DNA from: an uncultured Serinicoccus sp.
GTDB lineage: Bacteria > Actinomycetota > Actinomycetes > Actinomycetales > Dermatophilaceae
Reading direction: 5' to 3'
Length of the DNA stretch: 64,000 nt
Assembly: GCF_947500995.1 (NCBI RefSeq)
Contig: NZ_CANMUA010000002.1
Location: 186,001 to 250,000 of the forward strand
The notes under the pieces were generated by a model, which ran no database searches, was not told the origin of the DNA, and saw only the letters and a list, made by a program, of their open reading frames with translations. The position numbers and the translations under genes are program-made. Positions 23,823-32,045 of the stretch are shown here, one piece after another; the first letter of the stretch is position 1; every line of letters starts with the position of its first letter.

Positions 23823-26605
23823 CGCCCCATCATCGCCGTGCCGTCCTCCGCCGGGAAGAGCCGCGCCCGCTCGGCGGCGACGACCTGGCGGGCGAGGTCG
23901 GCCTCGCTGAGGTCGTAGGCCTCGGGAGCGCTCTGGGCGGTCTCGCTGACCCGCGCGTACCGGTCGAAGGTGCCGGCCTTGGCCGACAGCAGCTCGACCA
24001 GCCGCTCGTCGACGCTGTCCTCGGTGAGCAGGCGGTGCACCTGGACGGTCTGCAGCTGGCCCATCCGCCGGGCCCGCGCGACCGCCTGCCACTCGGTGGT
24101 GGGCTTGAGCTGCGGCTCGCAGAGCACCACGACGGAGGCGGCCTGGATGTTGAGCCCGACCCCCACGGCCTGGATCTGCGCGACCAACGCGGCCCCGCCG
24201 GCCGCCCGGGAGAAGTCGTCGACGACCTGCTGGCGCCGGGCCGGCGGCACCGAGCCGGTGAGCGGGCCGAAGACCGGCCCCGGCAGGCTCGTCGCGACCC
24301 GGTCGAGCACGTCGCGGAAGTAGGAGAAGACGATGACGCGGCGGCCGTTCTCCTCCGCCTCGGCCACGACCTCGAGCAGGTGCGCGAGCTTGGCCGACCG
24401 CAGACCCGAGACGAAAGCGGCACGGCGCATCGCCATGAAGCTGCCGGACGCGACGGCGTCCCGGTAGGCCACCTCGTCCGCGGCGGACAGCTCCAGCCAC
24501 TCCTCGACCTCGACCAGCTCCGGGAGCTCGACGAGCACGTCCTCGGTGTTGCGGCGCAGGTAGACGGGGGCGATGCGGCGGCGGAAGTCCACCGGGGAGT
24601 CGCCGAGGCCGTCCAGCAGGTCGGGGCGCAGGTAGCCGACGAGCGTCGCGAGCTCGCCCACCCTGTTCTCCAGCGGGGTGCCGGTGAGCAGGAGGACATG
24701 CTGGGTGCGGGCGACGAGCGCGGCCACCCGGCGGGAGCGCTGGGCGGCGGGGTTCTTCACGTAGTGCGCCTCGTCGACCACCAGCGCGTCCACCTCGAAG
24801 CCGTCCAGGTCCTGGCCGAGGGCCGCGAGCGTGGAGAAGGTGGTGACCGCGACTCCCCCGTCGGCCTGCCACCGCGCCAGCTCGGCCTGCCGGTCGGCAC
24901 CGTGCAGCCGGCGCGGCTCGAGCCCGGTCTTGGCGTCGACCTCGCGGACCCAGCTGCTGAGGACGGCGGCGGGGCAGACCACGAGGAACCAGCGGGCGCC
25001 CTCGGTGGCGCGGTGCGCGAGCACGGCGAGCGCCTCGACGGTCTTGCCCAGGCCCATCTCGTCGCCGATGAGGACCTTCTCCTGGACGAGGGCGAAGCGG
25101 GCCGCGAAGCTCTGGTAGCCGCGCAGCGGCACCGTCAGGTATGCCGTGTCCAGCTCCTGCGCTCGGACCGCCTCGACGACGTCCTCGGGCAGGTCGCCGT
25201 GCGTGCCGGTCTCCTCCACGAGGCCGAGCTCGGAGAGCAGCGCGAGGTAGTGCGCCGGACGGTCGGAGAAGTCGACCCAGGGGTCGTCCTGCTCGGCCCG
25301 GGCGAGGGCGTCGCGCAGCTCTCTGGCCCGCTCCAGGACGGGCAGGACGAGGTCGAGCAGGTCCTGGGCCGGGGCGTCGCCCAGCACGGCGAGGTGGGTG
25401 GTGCGGTCGGTGACGTGGTCGGCGAGCGGCAGCAGCGTCTGGGCGAGGGCCACGAGGTCGGTCGCCTTGGCGGTCTGGCGCAGCAGGTCCCAGGTATGCA
25501 GCCGCTCCAGCAGGCGGGTCGCCTGCGGGGTGCGGTCGTCGGGGTCGAGCCGGACGGGGGCGTCGTCGAGGGCCAGGGTGCGCAGGGTCTGGGCCGCGCC
25601 GCGCATGCGCCGCGCGGTGACCGGCCCGACGCCGGGGAGGGCCTCGAGGTCGGGGGTGTGCCGCACGTGCTCGTGGTCGAGGTCGTGGTCGCGGTCGACG
25701 TTCTGGTCGCTGGCCAGGACCTGCTGGACGGTCGTGATGCCGGCCTCGGTGAGGGCGCCGATCCGCAGCCGCTCGCCGGTGGCCTCGCGGAGCCGGTCGA
25801 CCGGCATCTGCGCCAGCAGTTGGTCGGCGGCGAAGGCGCGGACGGCCTCTCCGGCGGTCAGCGCCTGCTGGCGGGCCTCGTCGGCACGGGTGATGACCGT
25901 GGCGAGGGGTGGCAGCACGGCGGGGAGGTCCCGCACCTCCCGCAGATCAGGGAGCGCCGACTGGTCGGTCGGCCCGCCCTGCTGTGCGCCGAGCGTCGTG
26001 ACGTCGGTCCGGTCGGTGGGCCGGCCCCGCAGGTCGCCGAGCGTGACGACCTGCTGGTGGTCGGTAGGGCCGCCGAGGAGGTCGACCAGGCCGAGGTGCG
26101 GGTGCAGGGCGGCGTCGCGGGCGAGCGGCAGGGTGGGCTCGCGGGTCTGCGCGTCCAGCCGGGCCAGCCACGCCTCGGGGTCGGCGCCCCAGTCGCGCTG
26201 GTGCTGCAGGAGCCAACGGGCCTGCGTCTCGGCCCGGGTGCGGCGGGCGCCGAAGGTCACGAGGCGGCGCAGCCCGACGAGCGCGCGGGCGGCGTCGACC
26301 GCCTCCGGCACCCGCAGGACCAGGTCGTCCAGCACCTCCTGCTCCGACGCGCTGAGACCGGTCAGCGCGGCCCGGGCGGCGAGCTGTCCGAGCAGGATGT
26401 CGTCCTCCCCACCGAGGGCGAGCACCCGCCACCCGCGCGTGCCCGCGGGCCGGAGGCGGGTCATCCGGGCGGTGAGCCGGGCGCCCGCGGCCTCGGCGGT
26501 CCGGGTCACCTCCCGGCGGTGCGCGTCGACGCGCGCGGCGACCGGCGACAGCCGCTCCCCCTGCGCGACCACCTCCTCCAGGCGCGCCCGCTCGTCCCTG
26601 TCCAT
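23819..26605 (-). CDS. SNF2-family ATPase with helix-hairpin-helix motifs
   Basis: 928 residues from ATG 26605. The N-terminal half (about 1-480) is not a known enzyme domain but contains two HhH-like DNA-binding motifs (about 300-385): IGALTEAGITTVQQVLAS and LEALPGVGPVTARRMRGAA. The C-terminal half is a full SNF2 motor: IGDEMGLGKTVEALAVLAHR (motif I), VVDEAHYVKNP (II), LLLTGTPLENRVGEL (III), VIVFSYFRDVLDRVA (IV), VGVGLNIQAASVVVLCEPQL (V) and ARRMGQLQTVQVHRLL (VI). Likely remodels protein-DNA complexes in repair or transcription. The upstream open frame into the SQR-like gene is antisense and is excluded. Operonic with the HAD gene. Confidence 0.85.
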   Translation of the reverse strand: MDRDERARLEEVVAQGERLSPVAARVDAHRREVTRTAEAAGARLTARMTRLRPAGTRGWRVLALGGEDDILLGQLAARAALTGLSASEQEVLDDLVLRVPEAVDAARALVGLRRLVTFGARRTRAETQARWLLQHQRDWGADPEAWLARLDAQTREPTLPLARDAALHPHLGLVDLLGGPTDHQQVVTLGDLRGRPTDRTDVTTLGAQQGGPTDQSALPDLREVRDLPAVLPPLATVITRADEARQQALTAGEAVRAFAADQLLAQMPVDRLREATGERLRIGALTEAGITTVQQVLASDQNVDRDHDLDHEHVRHTPDLEALPGVGPVTARRMRGAAQTLRTLALDDAPVRLDPDDRTPQATRLLERLHTWDLLRQTAKATDLVALAQTLLPLADHVTDRTTHLAVLGDAPAQDLLDLVLPVLERARELRDALARAEQDDPWVDFSDRPAHYLALLSELGLVEETGTHGDLPEDVVEAVRAQELDTAYLTVPLRGYQSFAARFALVQEKVLIGDEMGLGKTVEALAVLAHRATEGARWFLVVCPAAVLSSWVREVDAKTGLEPRRLHGADRQAELARWQADGGVAVTTFSTLAALGQDLDGFEVDALVVDEAHYVKNPAAQRSRRVAALVARTQHVLLLTGTPLENRVGELATLVGYLRPDLLDGLGDSPVDFRRRIAPVYLRRNTEDVLVELPELVEVEEWLELSAADEVAYRDAVASGSFMAMRRAAFVSGLRSAKLAHLLEVVAEAEENGRRVIVFSYFRDVLDRVATSLPGPVFGPLTGSVPPARRQQVVDDFSRAAGGAALVAQIQAVGVGLNIQAASVVVLCEPQLKPTTEWQAVARARRMGQLQTVQVHRLLTEDSVDERLVELLSAKAGTFDRYARVSETAQSAPEAYDLSEADLARQVVAAERARLFPAEDGTAMMGR

Positions 26606-26737
26606 CACCGGCGAGCGTAGCGGGGAGGTCCGACGGCGGGGTCCTCGCCGCCAGGCGGAGTGCCGGGCGGCGAAGCGACGGTATACCTCGGCGGCCCGGC
26701 TAGGCTGACGAGACGCAGTCCCGACGGACGGAGCACC

Positions 26738-27919
26738 ATGGCACGGCACGACGTGGTCATCATCGGTGCCGGCAACGCCGGTGTCTCCCTGGCGGCGCGG
26801 CTGCTGCGGGTCGGCGCGAAGGACGTGGCCGTGGTGTCGCCGGACCGCCCGCACCTGTTCCGGCCGCTGCTGAACTACGTCGCCGGCGGGCAGGCGACGA
26901 TGGACGAGCTGACGCGCAGCACCGCCGCGGTCCTGCCGGAGGGGTGCACCTGGATCCGCGACCGTGCGGCGGCGGCGCACACCGAGACGCGCGAGGTCGA
27001 GCTGGCCGGTGGTGAGCGGGTCGGCTACCAGGACCTCGTCCTGGCGCCCGGCATGGAGGAGGACCTCGACGCCGTGCCGGGTCTTGCCGCGGCCATGACG
27101 GCGGGGTGGTCGCTGACCGCCCACGTGGAGTCCCAGGCCAGTGCGGTGTGGCGCGCGGTCGAGGGTCTGCGGCGCGGACGCGTCGTCTTCACGATCCCCC
27201 CGGAGCCCTCACCGTGCGGCGGTACCGCCCTCAAGCCGCTCTTCCTGGCGTGCGACCACTGGCGTCGGTGCGGGGTGCTGGACGACCTCGACGTGCACCT
27301 GGTCACGCCGTTCGACGGGGTCCTGGGCGTGCCCTTCGTGGACGGCCGGCTCGGTGACCACCTGCGCGAGCTCGGGGTCACCGTCCACCACGGGTCGACG
27401 GTGGGGTCGGTGGACCACGAGGAGCGCACGGTGACCGTGGACGGACCCACCGGGACGGTCCTCGCGGAGGTCGAGCGTGCCTTCGTCGTGCCGCCCTACC
27501 GCGGGCCGGACTGGCTCGCCCCGCTCGCCCGGGAGGGCTCTGCGGGTCTGGTCGACATCGACCCCGAGACCCTGGCCCATTGCCGGGCGCCTCGGGTCTG
27601 GAGCCTCGGCGACGCTGCCGCGCTCGACACCCGGTCGTCCGGAGGTGGACTGCGCCAGCAGGTCGAGGTGCTCGCCGACAACATCGCCCGCAGCAGGCTG
27701 GGCCGGCCGCTGCGACGCTACGACGGCTACACCATCATCCCCGTCACGGTGGACCGGCGCCGGCTGATGCTCGTCGAGTTCGACCGCACGGGTGCCCCGG
27801 CGCCGACCACGAGCCTGGTGGACCTGACCGTCCACCGCCGTGCGCTCTGGCTCTTCGACCGGTACGTCGAGCCGGTCATCTACTTCCACGCCCTGCTGCG
27901 GGGTCGGCTCATCCCCTGA
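26738..27919 (+). CDS. SQR-like FAD/NAD(P)-dependent oxidoreductase
   Basis: 393 residues. N-terminal FAD-binding Rossmann motif VVIIGAGNAGVSLAARLLR. The middle sequence PPEPSPCGGTALKPLFL matches the sulfide:quinone oxidoreductase (SQR)/flavocytochrome c branch, including the redox-type Cys before GG and the following Lys. The C-terminal WSLGDAAALDTRSSGGGLR binds FAD. I do not see a second cysteine clearly placed as in true SQR, so sulfide oxidation is uncertain; type II NADH dehydrogenase-like function is possible. The start has ACGGACGGAG upstream and a TAGGCT box at 26700. Confidence 0.78.
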   Translation: MARHDVVIIGAGNAGVSLAARLLRVGAKDVAVVSPDRPHLFRPLLNYVAGGQATMDELTRSTAAVLPEGCTWIRDRAAAAHTETREVELAGGERVGYQDLVLAPGMEEDLDAVPGLAAAMTAGWSLTAHVESQASAVWRAVEGLRRGRVVFTIPPEPSPCGGTALKPLFLACDHWRRCGVLDDLDVHLVTPFDGVLGVPFVDGRLGDHLRELGVTVHHGSTVGSVDHEERTVTVDGPTGTVLAEVERAFVVPPYRGPDWLAPLAREGSAGLVDIDPETLAHCRAPRVWSLGDAAALDTRSSGGGLRQQVEVLADNIARSRLGRPLRRYDGYTIIPVTVDRRRLMLVEFDRTGAPAPTTSLVDLTVHRRALWLFDRYVEPVIYFHALLRGRLIP

Positions 27920-27942
27920 GCGGGTCGTCCGCGGCGCTCTGC

Positions 27943-28044
27943 GTCTCGGGGTGCCGCGCCCCTGGCCTGGAGGTGCGGCGCCCTGGTCTCGACGTGCGGC
28001 GCCCCTGGTCTCGACGTGCGGCGCCCTCCGTCTCGAGGTGCGCT
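27943..28044. repeat. Five tandem copies of a 21-22 bp unit
   Basis: Consensus unit GTCTCGACGTGCGGCGCCCC plus TG. Units start at 27943, 27965, 27986, 28008 and 28030; the middle copies are nearly identical and the outer ones diverged. It fills the gap between the SQR-like gene and the DUF2231 gene, ending 29 bases before the latter's start. No coding sense seen. Confidence 0.85.
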
Positions 28045-28072
28045 CGACCGCGAGCAGGCGGACGATGGCGTC

Positions 28073-28651
28073 ATGGAGCAGATTCAGTCCCAGCCAGTGC
28101 CCGCCATCGTGCGGTGGACCGAGCGCCTGGAGCAGACCGAGGCGCTGGACGGTCCGGTCCAGGCCATCGAGCCCACCATCACCTCCGTCTTCGGGTCGGG
28201 CACCACCGGCTGGGCCCTGCGCGGCGAGTGGCTCGGCCACGCGCTGCACCCGCTGCTCACCGACATCACCATGGGCTCGTGGACCTCGGCGACGGTGCTC
28301 GACCTCGTCGGCGGTCCCGCCTCCGCACCGGCCGCCCAGCGGCTGGTGGGGCTCGGGCTCCTCACGGCCGCCCCGACCGCATGGTCCGGCTGGGCGGAGT
28401 GGTCCGAGACCGGCCCCCGCGACAAGCGGGTCGGCCTCGTGCACGCCGCCGGCAACGCGCTCGCCGCCACCGCGTACGCCGCGTCCTGGATCGCCCGCCG
28501 CAGCGGCAACCACCGCCTCGGTGCCGTGCTCGCGATCGGCGGGGCCGGGGCGTCGGGCGCTGCGGCATACCTCGGCGGTCACCTGGCGGTGGCGCGCAAC
28601 GTCGGCAGCAAGCACCCGGCGTTCGACGACCCGGCCCAGATCGTCACCTAG
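28073..28651 (+). CDS. DUF2231 membrane protein
   Basis: 192 residues. About four hydrophobic helices, with LGHALHPLLTDITMGSWTSA (conserved HPLLTD) typical of DUF2231, and a histidine in GLVHAAGNALA that in this family may bind heme; that role is a suggestion. Starts at ATG 28073 right after the tandem repeat. It overlaps the tail of the converging sheath gene by 8 bases. Confidence 0.75.
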   Translation: MEQIQSQPVPAIVRWTERLEQTEALDGPVQAIEPTITSVFGSGTTGWALRGEWLGHALHPLLTDITMGSWTSATVLDLVGGPASAPAAQRLVGLGLLTAAPTAWSGWAEWSETGPRDKRVGLVHAAGNALAATAYAASWIARRSGNHRLGAVLAIGGAGASGAAAYLGGHLAVARNVGSKHPAFDDPAQIVT

Positions 28652-30029
28652 GCCCCGGCTCCTCGGACGGGTCGTGCGCGCCCGAGTCGTCGGTCGGGCT
28701 CCCCTCGGTCCGTCGACCGAAGAGCGTGTCCGCCTCGTCGGGCGAGCCGGCCCTGCTTGCCCGTCGACCGAAGAGCGCGTCCGCCTCGTCGAGGCCCAGC
28801 ACCGGTCCCGACCTCTGCGCACGGTCGAGGACTCGCCCGAGGTTCTTCTCGGTCTCCCCCAGGTAGCGCGAGACCACCCGGCCCAGGTCCACCCGGTCGC
28901 GCCCCACCTGACCCCGACCGGTCGGCGGCACGGCCGTCTGCAGGGTCAGCGTGTGCACGTCGAACTCGGCGGGGCGCAACGGCGCCATCCAGAACGACAG
29001 CACCACGCGCCCCGCGCGGACGTCGGCGTCGGTCATCGTCTGCCCCGGCCCGCAGCGCGCGCCGTAGGCCTCGTCGACCTTCGACCCGGCGAACGCACCC
29101 TGCAGCCAGAGGGCGTGCAGGAAGTCCTCCGTCCGCCGCCGGACGTCCGCCCAGAGCGCCGCGTCACTCGGCCGGTCCGCCACGACGTCCAACCCCGCGG
29201 TGAGCGACGCCAGGACGTGGTCGGTGAGCCGACGCACCGACAGAAAGCGCGCCGCCGGGTCGCCGGTCTGCGCCCCGGCGAGCGTCCGCGCACCCCACAC
29301 CAGCCGCCCCCGCCCGGGGAACTCGCGCAGGGCGTTCACCCCGGCGTCGGTCAGCTCGTCGGTCCGGGTGCGGTCGAGGGCCTCGGTGAAGCCGTCGATC
29401 CCCCGCAGCTCGACGCCGGCCGGTGCCTTCCACACCCCGCGCTGCGCGTCGGTGCGGGCGACGACCCCGGCCACCGCCCCGCTCGGCGGCACGGCCAGCC
29501 CGTCGACGACGACCCAGGGGTGGTAGGCCGCGGCGCGCTCCCGGTGCTCGTCCACCTCGTCCAGGCGCCTGCCCACCTCCGAGGTCCAGGGCCCCGGCGG
29601 GAGGTCGAGCAGCAGCACCGCCCGGTATGCCGCACACCGAGCGAGCGCGACCCGCACCTGTTGGGGGTGGTCGGTGGTGAGACCGGGCACGACCAGCACG
29701 GTGATCCCGGAGTCGTCCAGCGCGTGCAGACCACCGGGGCCCTCGGTGGGCACGAGCTGCTCGGGGGCCGGGCCGGCGGCCCGGACGACGACGGCCTGGG
29801 TGCCGCCGCCCGCGAAGAAGAGGTCGACGGCGTGGCCGAGGGGACGGCCCGCGTCGAGGCTGGGACCGAAGACGGCGTGGTAGGCGGCTGCGCTGCTCAC
29901 GGTGACAGGTGAGTCGACCGGGCCCGTGCCCGCGGCACCCACGAAGCCGGTGACGGCCGTGGGGAGCGCCTCGACGGGCCCGACGGTGCCGCGGGGTGCG
30001 GGAGGAGGCATACCGTCAGGAGGAGACAC
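28644..30029 (-). CDS. Orphan contractile tail-sheath protein with AAA+-derived C-terminus
   Basis: 461 residues. The bulk is a phage/contractile-injection-system tail sheath: TAVTGFVGAAGTGPVDSPV, ALARCAAYRAVLLLDLPPG, PSGAVAGVVARTDAQRGVWK, LVWGARTL and LRPAEFDVHTLTLQ are the usual domain II-IV and C-terminal signatures. After residue 386 comes something else: SRYLGETEKNLGRVLDRAQR then GLDEADALFGRR, which is the sensor/Walker B stretch of the AAA+ ATPase of contractile injection systems, without any Walker A. DEAD(A/T)LFGRR is then repeated once. No baseplate, tube or ATPase genes adjoin. Start: GTG 30029 or ATG 30011. Either a fused remnant of a deleted cluster or a special sheath. Confidence 0.8.
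   Translation of the reverse strand: MSPPDGMPPPAPRGTVGPVEALPTAVTGFVGAAGTGPVDSPVTVSSAAAYHAVFGPSLDAGRPLGHAVDLFFAGGGTQAVVVRAAGPAPEQLVPTEGPGGLHALDDSGITVLVVPGLTTDHPQQVRVALARCAAYRAVLLLDLPPGPWTSEVGRRLDEVDEHRERAAAYHPWVVVDGLAVPPSGAVAGVVARTDAQRGVWKAPAGVELRGIDGFTEALDRTRTDELTDAGVNALREFPGRGRLVWGARTLAGAQTGDPAARFLSVRRLTDHVLASLTAGLDVVADRPSDAALWADVRRRTEDFLHALWLQGAFAGSKVDEAYGARCGPGQTMTDADVRAGRVVLSFWMAPLRPAEFDVHTLTLQTAVPPTGRGQVGRDRVDLGRVVSRYLGETEKNLGRVLDRAQRSGPVLGLDEADALFGRRASRAGSPDEADTLFGRRTEGSPTDDSGAHDPSEEPGPR
28711..28791. repeat. 30-bp direct repeat in the sheath gene tail
   Basis: The 30-base block starting CGTCGACCGAAGAGCG occurs at 28711-28740 and 28762-28791 with one mismatch, 51 bases (17 codons) apart. 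It encodes the doubled DEADALFGRR motif, so the duplication kept the frame. Confidence 0.85.
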
Positions 30030-30086
30030 CGCACGGTGAGATACGTGCAGGAAGTACCGACAGCCGAGCGTGCTCTCGGCAGACGG

Positions 30087-30572
30087 TCAGCCGGTGCGGT
30101 CCGAGTGGTCCTCCAGCGCGTCGATGACCGTGTCGAGCAGGGAACGCAGGGCGCGGCCCTGCTCCTCGGTCATCCCCATGCCGTCGGCCAGCCGCTGCGG
30201 CACGTCGGCCACGCGCTCGCGCAGCTGCCACCCGTCCTCGGTCACCGAGACCAGCACGCGCCGCTCGTCGCGCCGGTCGCGCACCCGCGTGACCAGGCCG
30301 GCCGCCTCCATGCGCTTGAGCAGCGGGGTGAGGGTGCCGGAGTCCAGGTGCAGGCGAGCACCCAGGTCGCGCACGCCCAGCGGCTCCCCCGAGTCCCAGA
30401 GGGCGAGCAGGGTGAGGTACTGCGTATAGGTCAGCCCGACCTCACCGAGCAGCTCGGCGTAGCGCCGGGTGACCGCACGGGAGGCAGCGTAGAGCGGCAG
30501 GCAGATCTGCGCGTCGAGCGCCAGCTGCGGGTGGTCCGCGCCCCGCCGGCTCGTCGGGTGGCCATCGTCCAT
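30087..30572 (-). CDS. ohrR: OhrR-type MarR regulator of organic peroxide response
   Basis: 161 residues. The N-terminal DAQICLPLYAASRAVTRRY has the single reactive cysteine of OhrR (about residue 20), whose oxidation releases DNA. The winged helix reads LGVRDLGARLHLDSGTLTPL with DRRDERRVLVSVTEDG in the wing. Divergent from ohr with 52 bases between. ATG 30572 fits the family start; the frame extends upstream across the operator. Confidence 0.9.
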   Translation of the reverse strand: MDDGHPTSRRGADHPQLALDAQICLPLYAASRAVTRRYAELLGEVGLTYTQYLTLLALWDSGEPLGVRDLGARLHLDSGTLTPLLKRMEAAGLVTRVRDRRDERRVLVSVTEDGWQLRERVADVPQRLADGMGMTEEQGRALRSLLDTVIDALEDHSDRTG

Positions 30573-30595
30573 GCCGCCATCGTAGCGTTTGCACC

Positions 30596-30620
30596 ATTCG
30601 ATTGTGCGCAATACAGTTGT
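30596..30620. promoter_or_regulatory. Probable OhrR operator between ohrR and ohr
   Basis: The AT-rich stretch CGATTGTGCGCAATACAGTTG contains ATTG/CAAT arms separated by four bases, unlike the surrounding GC-rich DNA, and lies between the two divergent starts. MarR/OhrR operators are short dyads of this kind. A TACAGT box also serves as a candidate -10 for ohr. Confidence 0.55.
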
Positions 30621-30624
30621 GGGC

Positions 30625-31041
30625 ATGGATACTCTCTACACCGCTACCGCTCTTGCCACCGGGGACGGCCGCAACGGCCGCGTCGAGTCCAGCGACGGGA
30701 TCCTCGCCGCCGACGTCCGGGCCCCGAAGGAGATGGGCGGACCCGGCGGCGCCACCAACCCCGAGCAGCTCTTCGCCGCCGGCTATGCCGCGTGCTTCCA
30801 CTCCGCCCTCCGCGGCGTCGCGAAGCGCGCGGGCGCGGACGTCACGGACTCCGAGGTGGTGGCGGACGTCTCCATCGGCCCGAACGGGGAGGGCGGCTTC
30901 GGCCTGGCGGTCGGTCTCGAGGTGACGCTCCCCCAGGTCGAGCGCGCCGACGCCGAGAAGCTCGTGGAGCAGGCCCACCAGGTGTGCCCCTACTCCAACG
31001 CCACCCGCGGCAACATCGAGGTCACCCTCACCGTCGCCTGA
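30625..31041 (+). CDS. ohr: Organic hydroperoxide resistance protein Ohr
   Basis: 138 residues, OsmC superfamily thiol peroxidase. Both catalytic cysteines are present: FAAGYAACFHSALRGVA and HQVCPYSNATRGNIEV. Reduces organic hydroperoxides in the cytoplasm using lipoylated or thiol donors. Regulated by the divergent OhrR gene. Followed by a strong hairpin. Confidence 0.93.
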   Translation: MDTLYTATALATGDGRNGRVESSDGILAADVRAPKEMGGPGGATNPEQLFAAGYAACFHSALRGVAKRAGADVTDSEVVADVSIGPNGEGGFGLAVGLEVTLPQVERADAEKLVEQAHQVCPYSNATRGNIEVTLTVA

Positions 31042-31053
31042 CCCTCGCACCGA

Positions 31054-31093
31054 CAGCACCGTCGTCCCGGCCCTGGGCCGGACGACGGTGCTG
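31054..31093 (+). terminator. Hairpin terminator after ohr
   Basis: CAGCACCGTCGTC pairs with GACGACGGTGCTG (13 bp), and the inner CCGGCCC/GGGCCGG extends the stem. It starts 13 bases after the ohr stop. Confidence 0.8.
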
Positions 31094-31193
31094 TGCGGTG
31101 AGGTGGGCGAGGTCGGGCCGGGGGGTCACCATGAGCGACGCCGAGACCGAAGCCCGCGCTCATGCCGTCCGACGGGCCCGGGGCCGGGGGGGA

Positions 31194-31328
31194 TCAGCGC
31201 TTCTTGGGGTGAATCACGTTCTCGAGCTGCGTGGCCGCGTCCCCCTTGGCCCGCTTGTCCGCCCGCTTCTCCTTGATGCTCTTGCCGGACTTCTTGGTCA
31301 TGGACTGGCGCGGCGACTTGTCTGTCAT
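31194..31328 (-). CDS. Small basic protein, 44 residues
   Basis: Short frame from ATG 31328: MTDKSPRQSMTKKSGKSIKE, then KRADKRAKGDAATQLENVIH and PKKR. Highly Lys/Arg-rich and without hydrophobic core, so probably nucleic-acid binding or disordered. Actinobacterial genomes carry small proteins with the SGKSIKEKRADKR pattern, from my memory of the family; role unknown. It stands alone, leftward, after the ohr terminator. Confidence 0.7.
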   Translation of the reverse strand: MTDKSPRQSMTKKSGKSIKEKRADKRAKGDAATQLENVIHPKKR

Positions 31329-31411
31329 GGCGTGGCCTTCGATGGGGAGACCTGAGTGGTCCCGCTAGCCCTGACAGTACGCGTCATCCACCCCGCCCGC
31401 GGACCGGAGGC

Positions 31412-31753
31412 TCAGGAGCGCAGGACCTTGGCCATCGGACGGCCCTTGGCCAGCTCGTCGACGAGCTTGTCGAGGTAGCGGATCTGCCGCATCAGCGGGT
31501 CCTCGACCTCCTGAACCGTGACGCCACACACCGACCCGGTGATCTGGTCGACGCGCGGGTTGAGGTCCGCGGCTGCGAAGAAGTCCTCGAAGGTCGTCCC
31601 CTCGGCCAGGTGCCGGCTCAGCTCGGCGTCGTCGAACCCGGTCAACCACCCGAACACCTCGCGCACCTCGGCCTCGGTCCGCCCCTTGCGCTCGGCCTTG
31701 GTCACGTAGTGCGGGTAGACCGAGGCGACGCTGACGGTGAAGATGCGGCTCAT
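31412..31753 (-). CDS. DUF2200 family protein
   Basis: 113 residues. The start [20 protein letters not shown] followed by [19 protein letters not shown] is the full DUF2200 signature, and the length is normal. Function of the family is unknown; members are small, soluble and widespread in bacteria. No operon partner is obvious. Confidence 0.85.
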   Translation of the reverse strand: MSRIFTVSVASVYPHYVTKAERKGRTEAEVREVFGWLTGFDDAELSRHLAEGTTFEDFFAAADLNPRVDQITGSVCGVTVQEVEDPLMRQIRYLDKLVDELAKGRPMAKVLRS

Positions 31754-31816
31754 GTCAGGTGCTGGTCCTCGGGTGCGGGTGGCGATGCGTGGGTCGTCCC
31801 GGCTGCCAGGCCCGCG

Positions 31817-32035
31817 TCAGCGGCCGGCGTCCTCGACGGTGCTCTGTCGACCGTGAGCGGCCGTCGCATCGCCCTCCGCCTCGTCGTGGTCCTCGGCCGT
31901 GGCGTCGTCGGGGCCGGTGTCGTTGGTGTCCGGGGTCTCGGGGACGGCGTCGGCGCCCCCGCGGATGGTCTCCTCGTTGAGGGAGCCGGAGCCACCCTCG
32001 GAGACGGTGCCGCCCTGGTCGGAGTCGTGGGTCAT
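31817..32035 (-). CDS. Small acidic, probably disordered protein
   Basis: 72 residues from ATG 32035: MTHDSDQGGTVSEGGSGSLN and so on, with about one third Asp/Glu and no aromatic residues. Not recognised. Sits 10 bases after the LuxR-type gene in the same direction, so it may be co-transcribed. Biased composition means it could also be noise, but the start and acidic reading frame look natural. Confidence 0.5.
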   Translation of the reverse strand: MTHDSDQGGTVSEGGSGSLNEETIRGGADAVPETPDTNDTGPDDATAEDHDEAEGDATAAHGRQSTVEDAGR

Positions 32036-32045
32036 GCTCCTCAAT

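Noticed and set aside
28644-30029. Prophage tail module
   Set aside because: Only a sheath gene is present, with no tube, tape measure, baseplate, capsid or terminase genes on either side.
31132-31355. Rightward frame starting MSDAETEARAHAVRR
   Set aside because: It has a natural-looking first 15 residues, but the rest is antisense to the 44-residue basic protein and hydrophobic nonsense.
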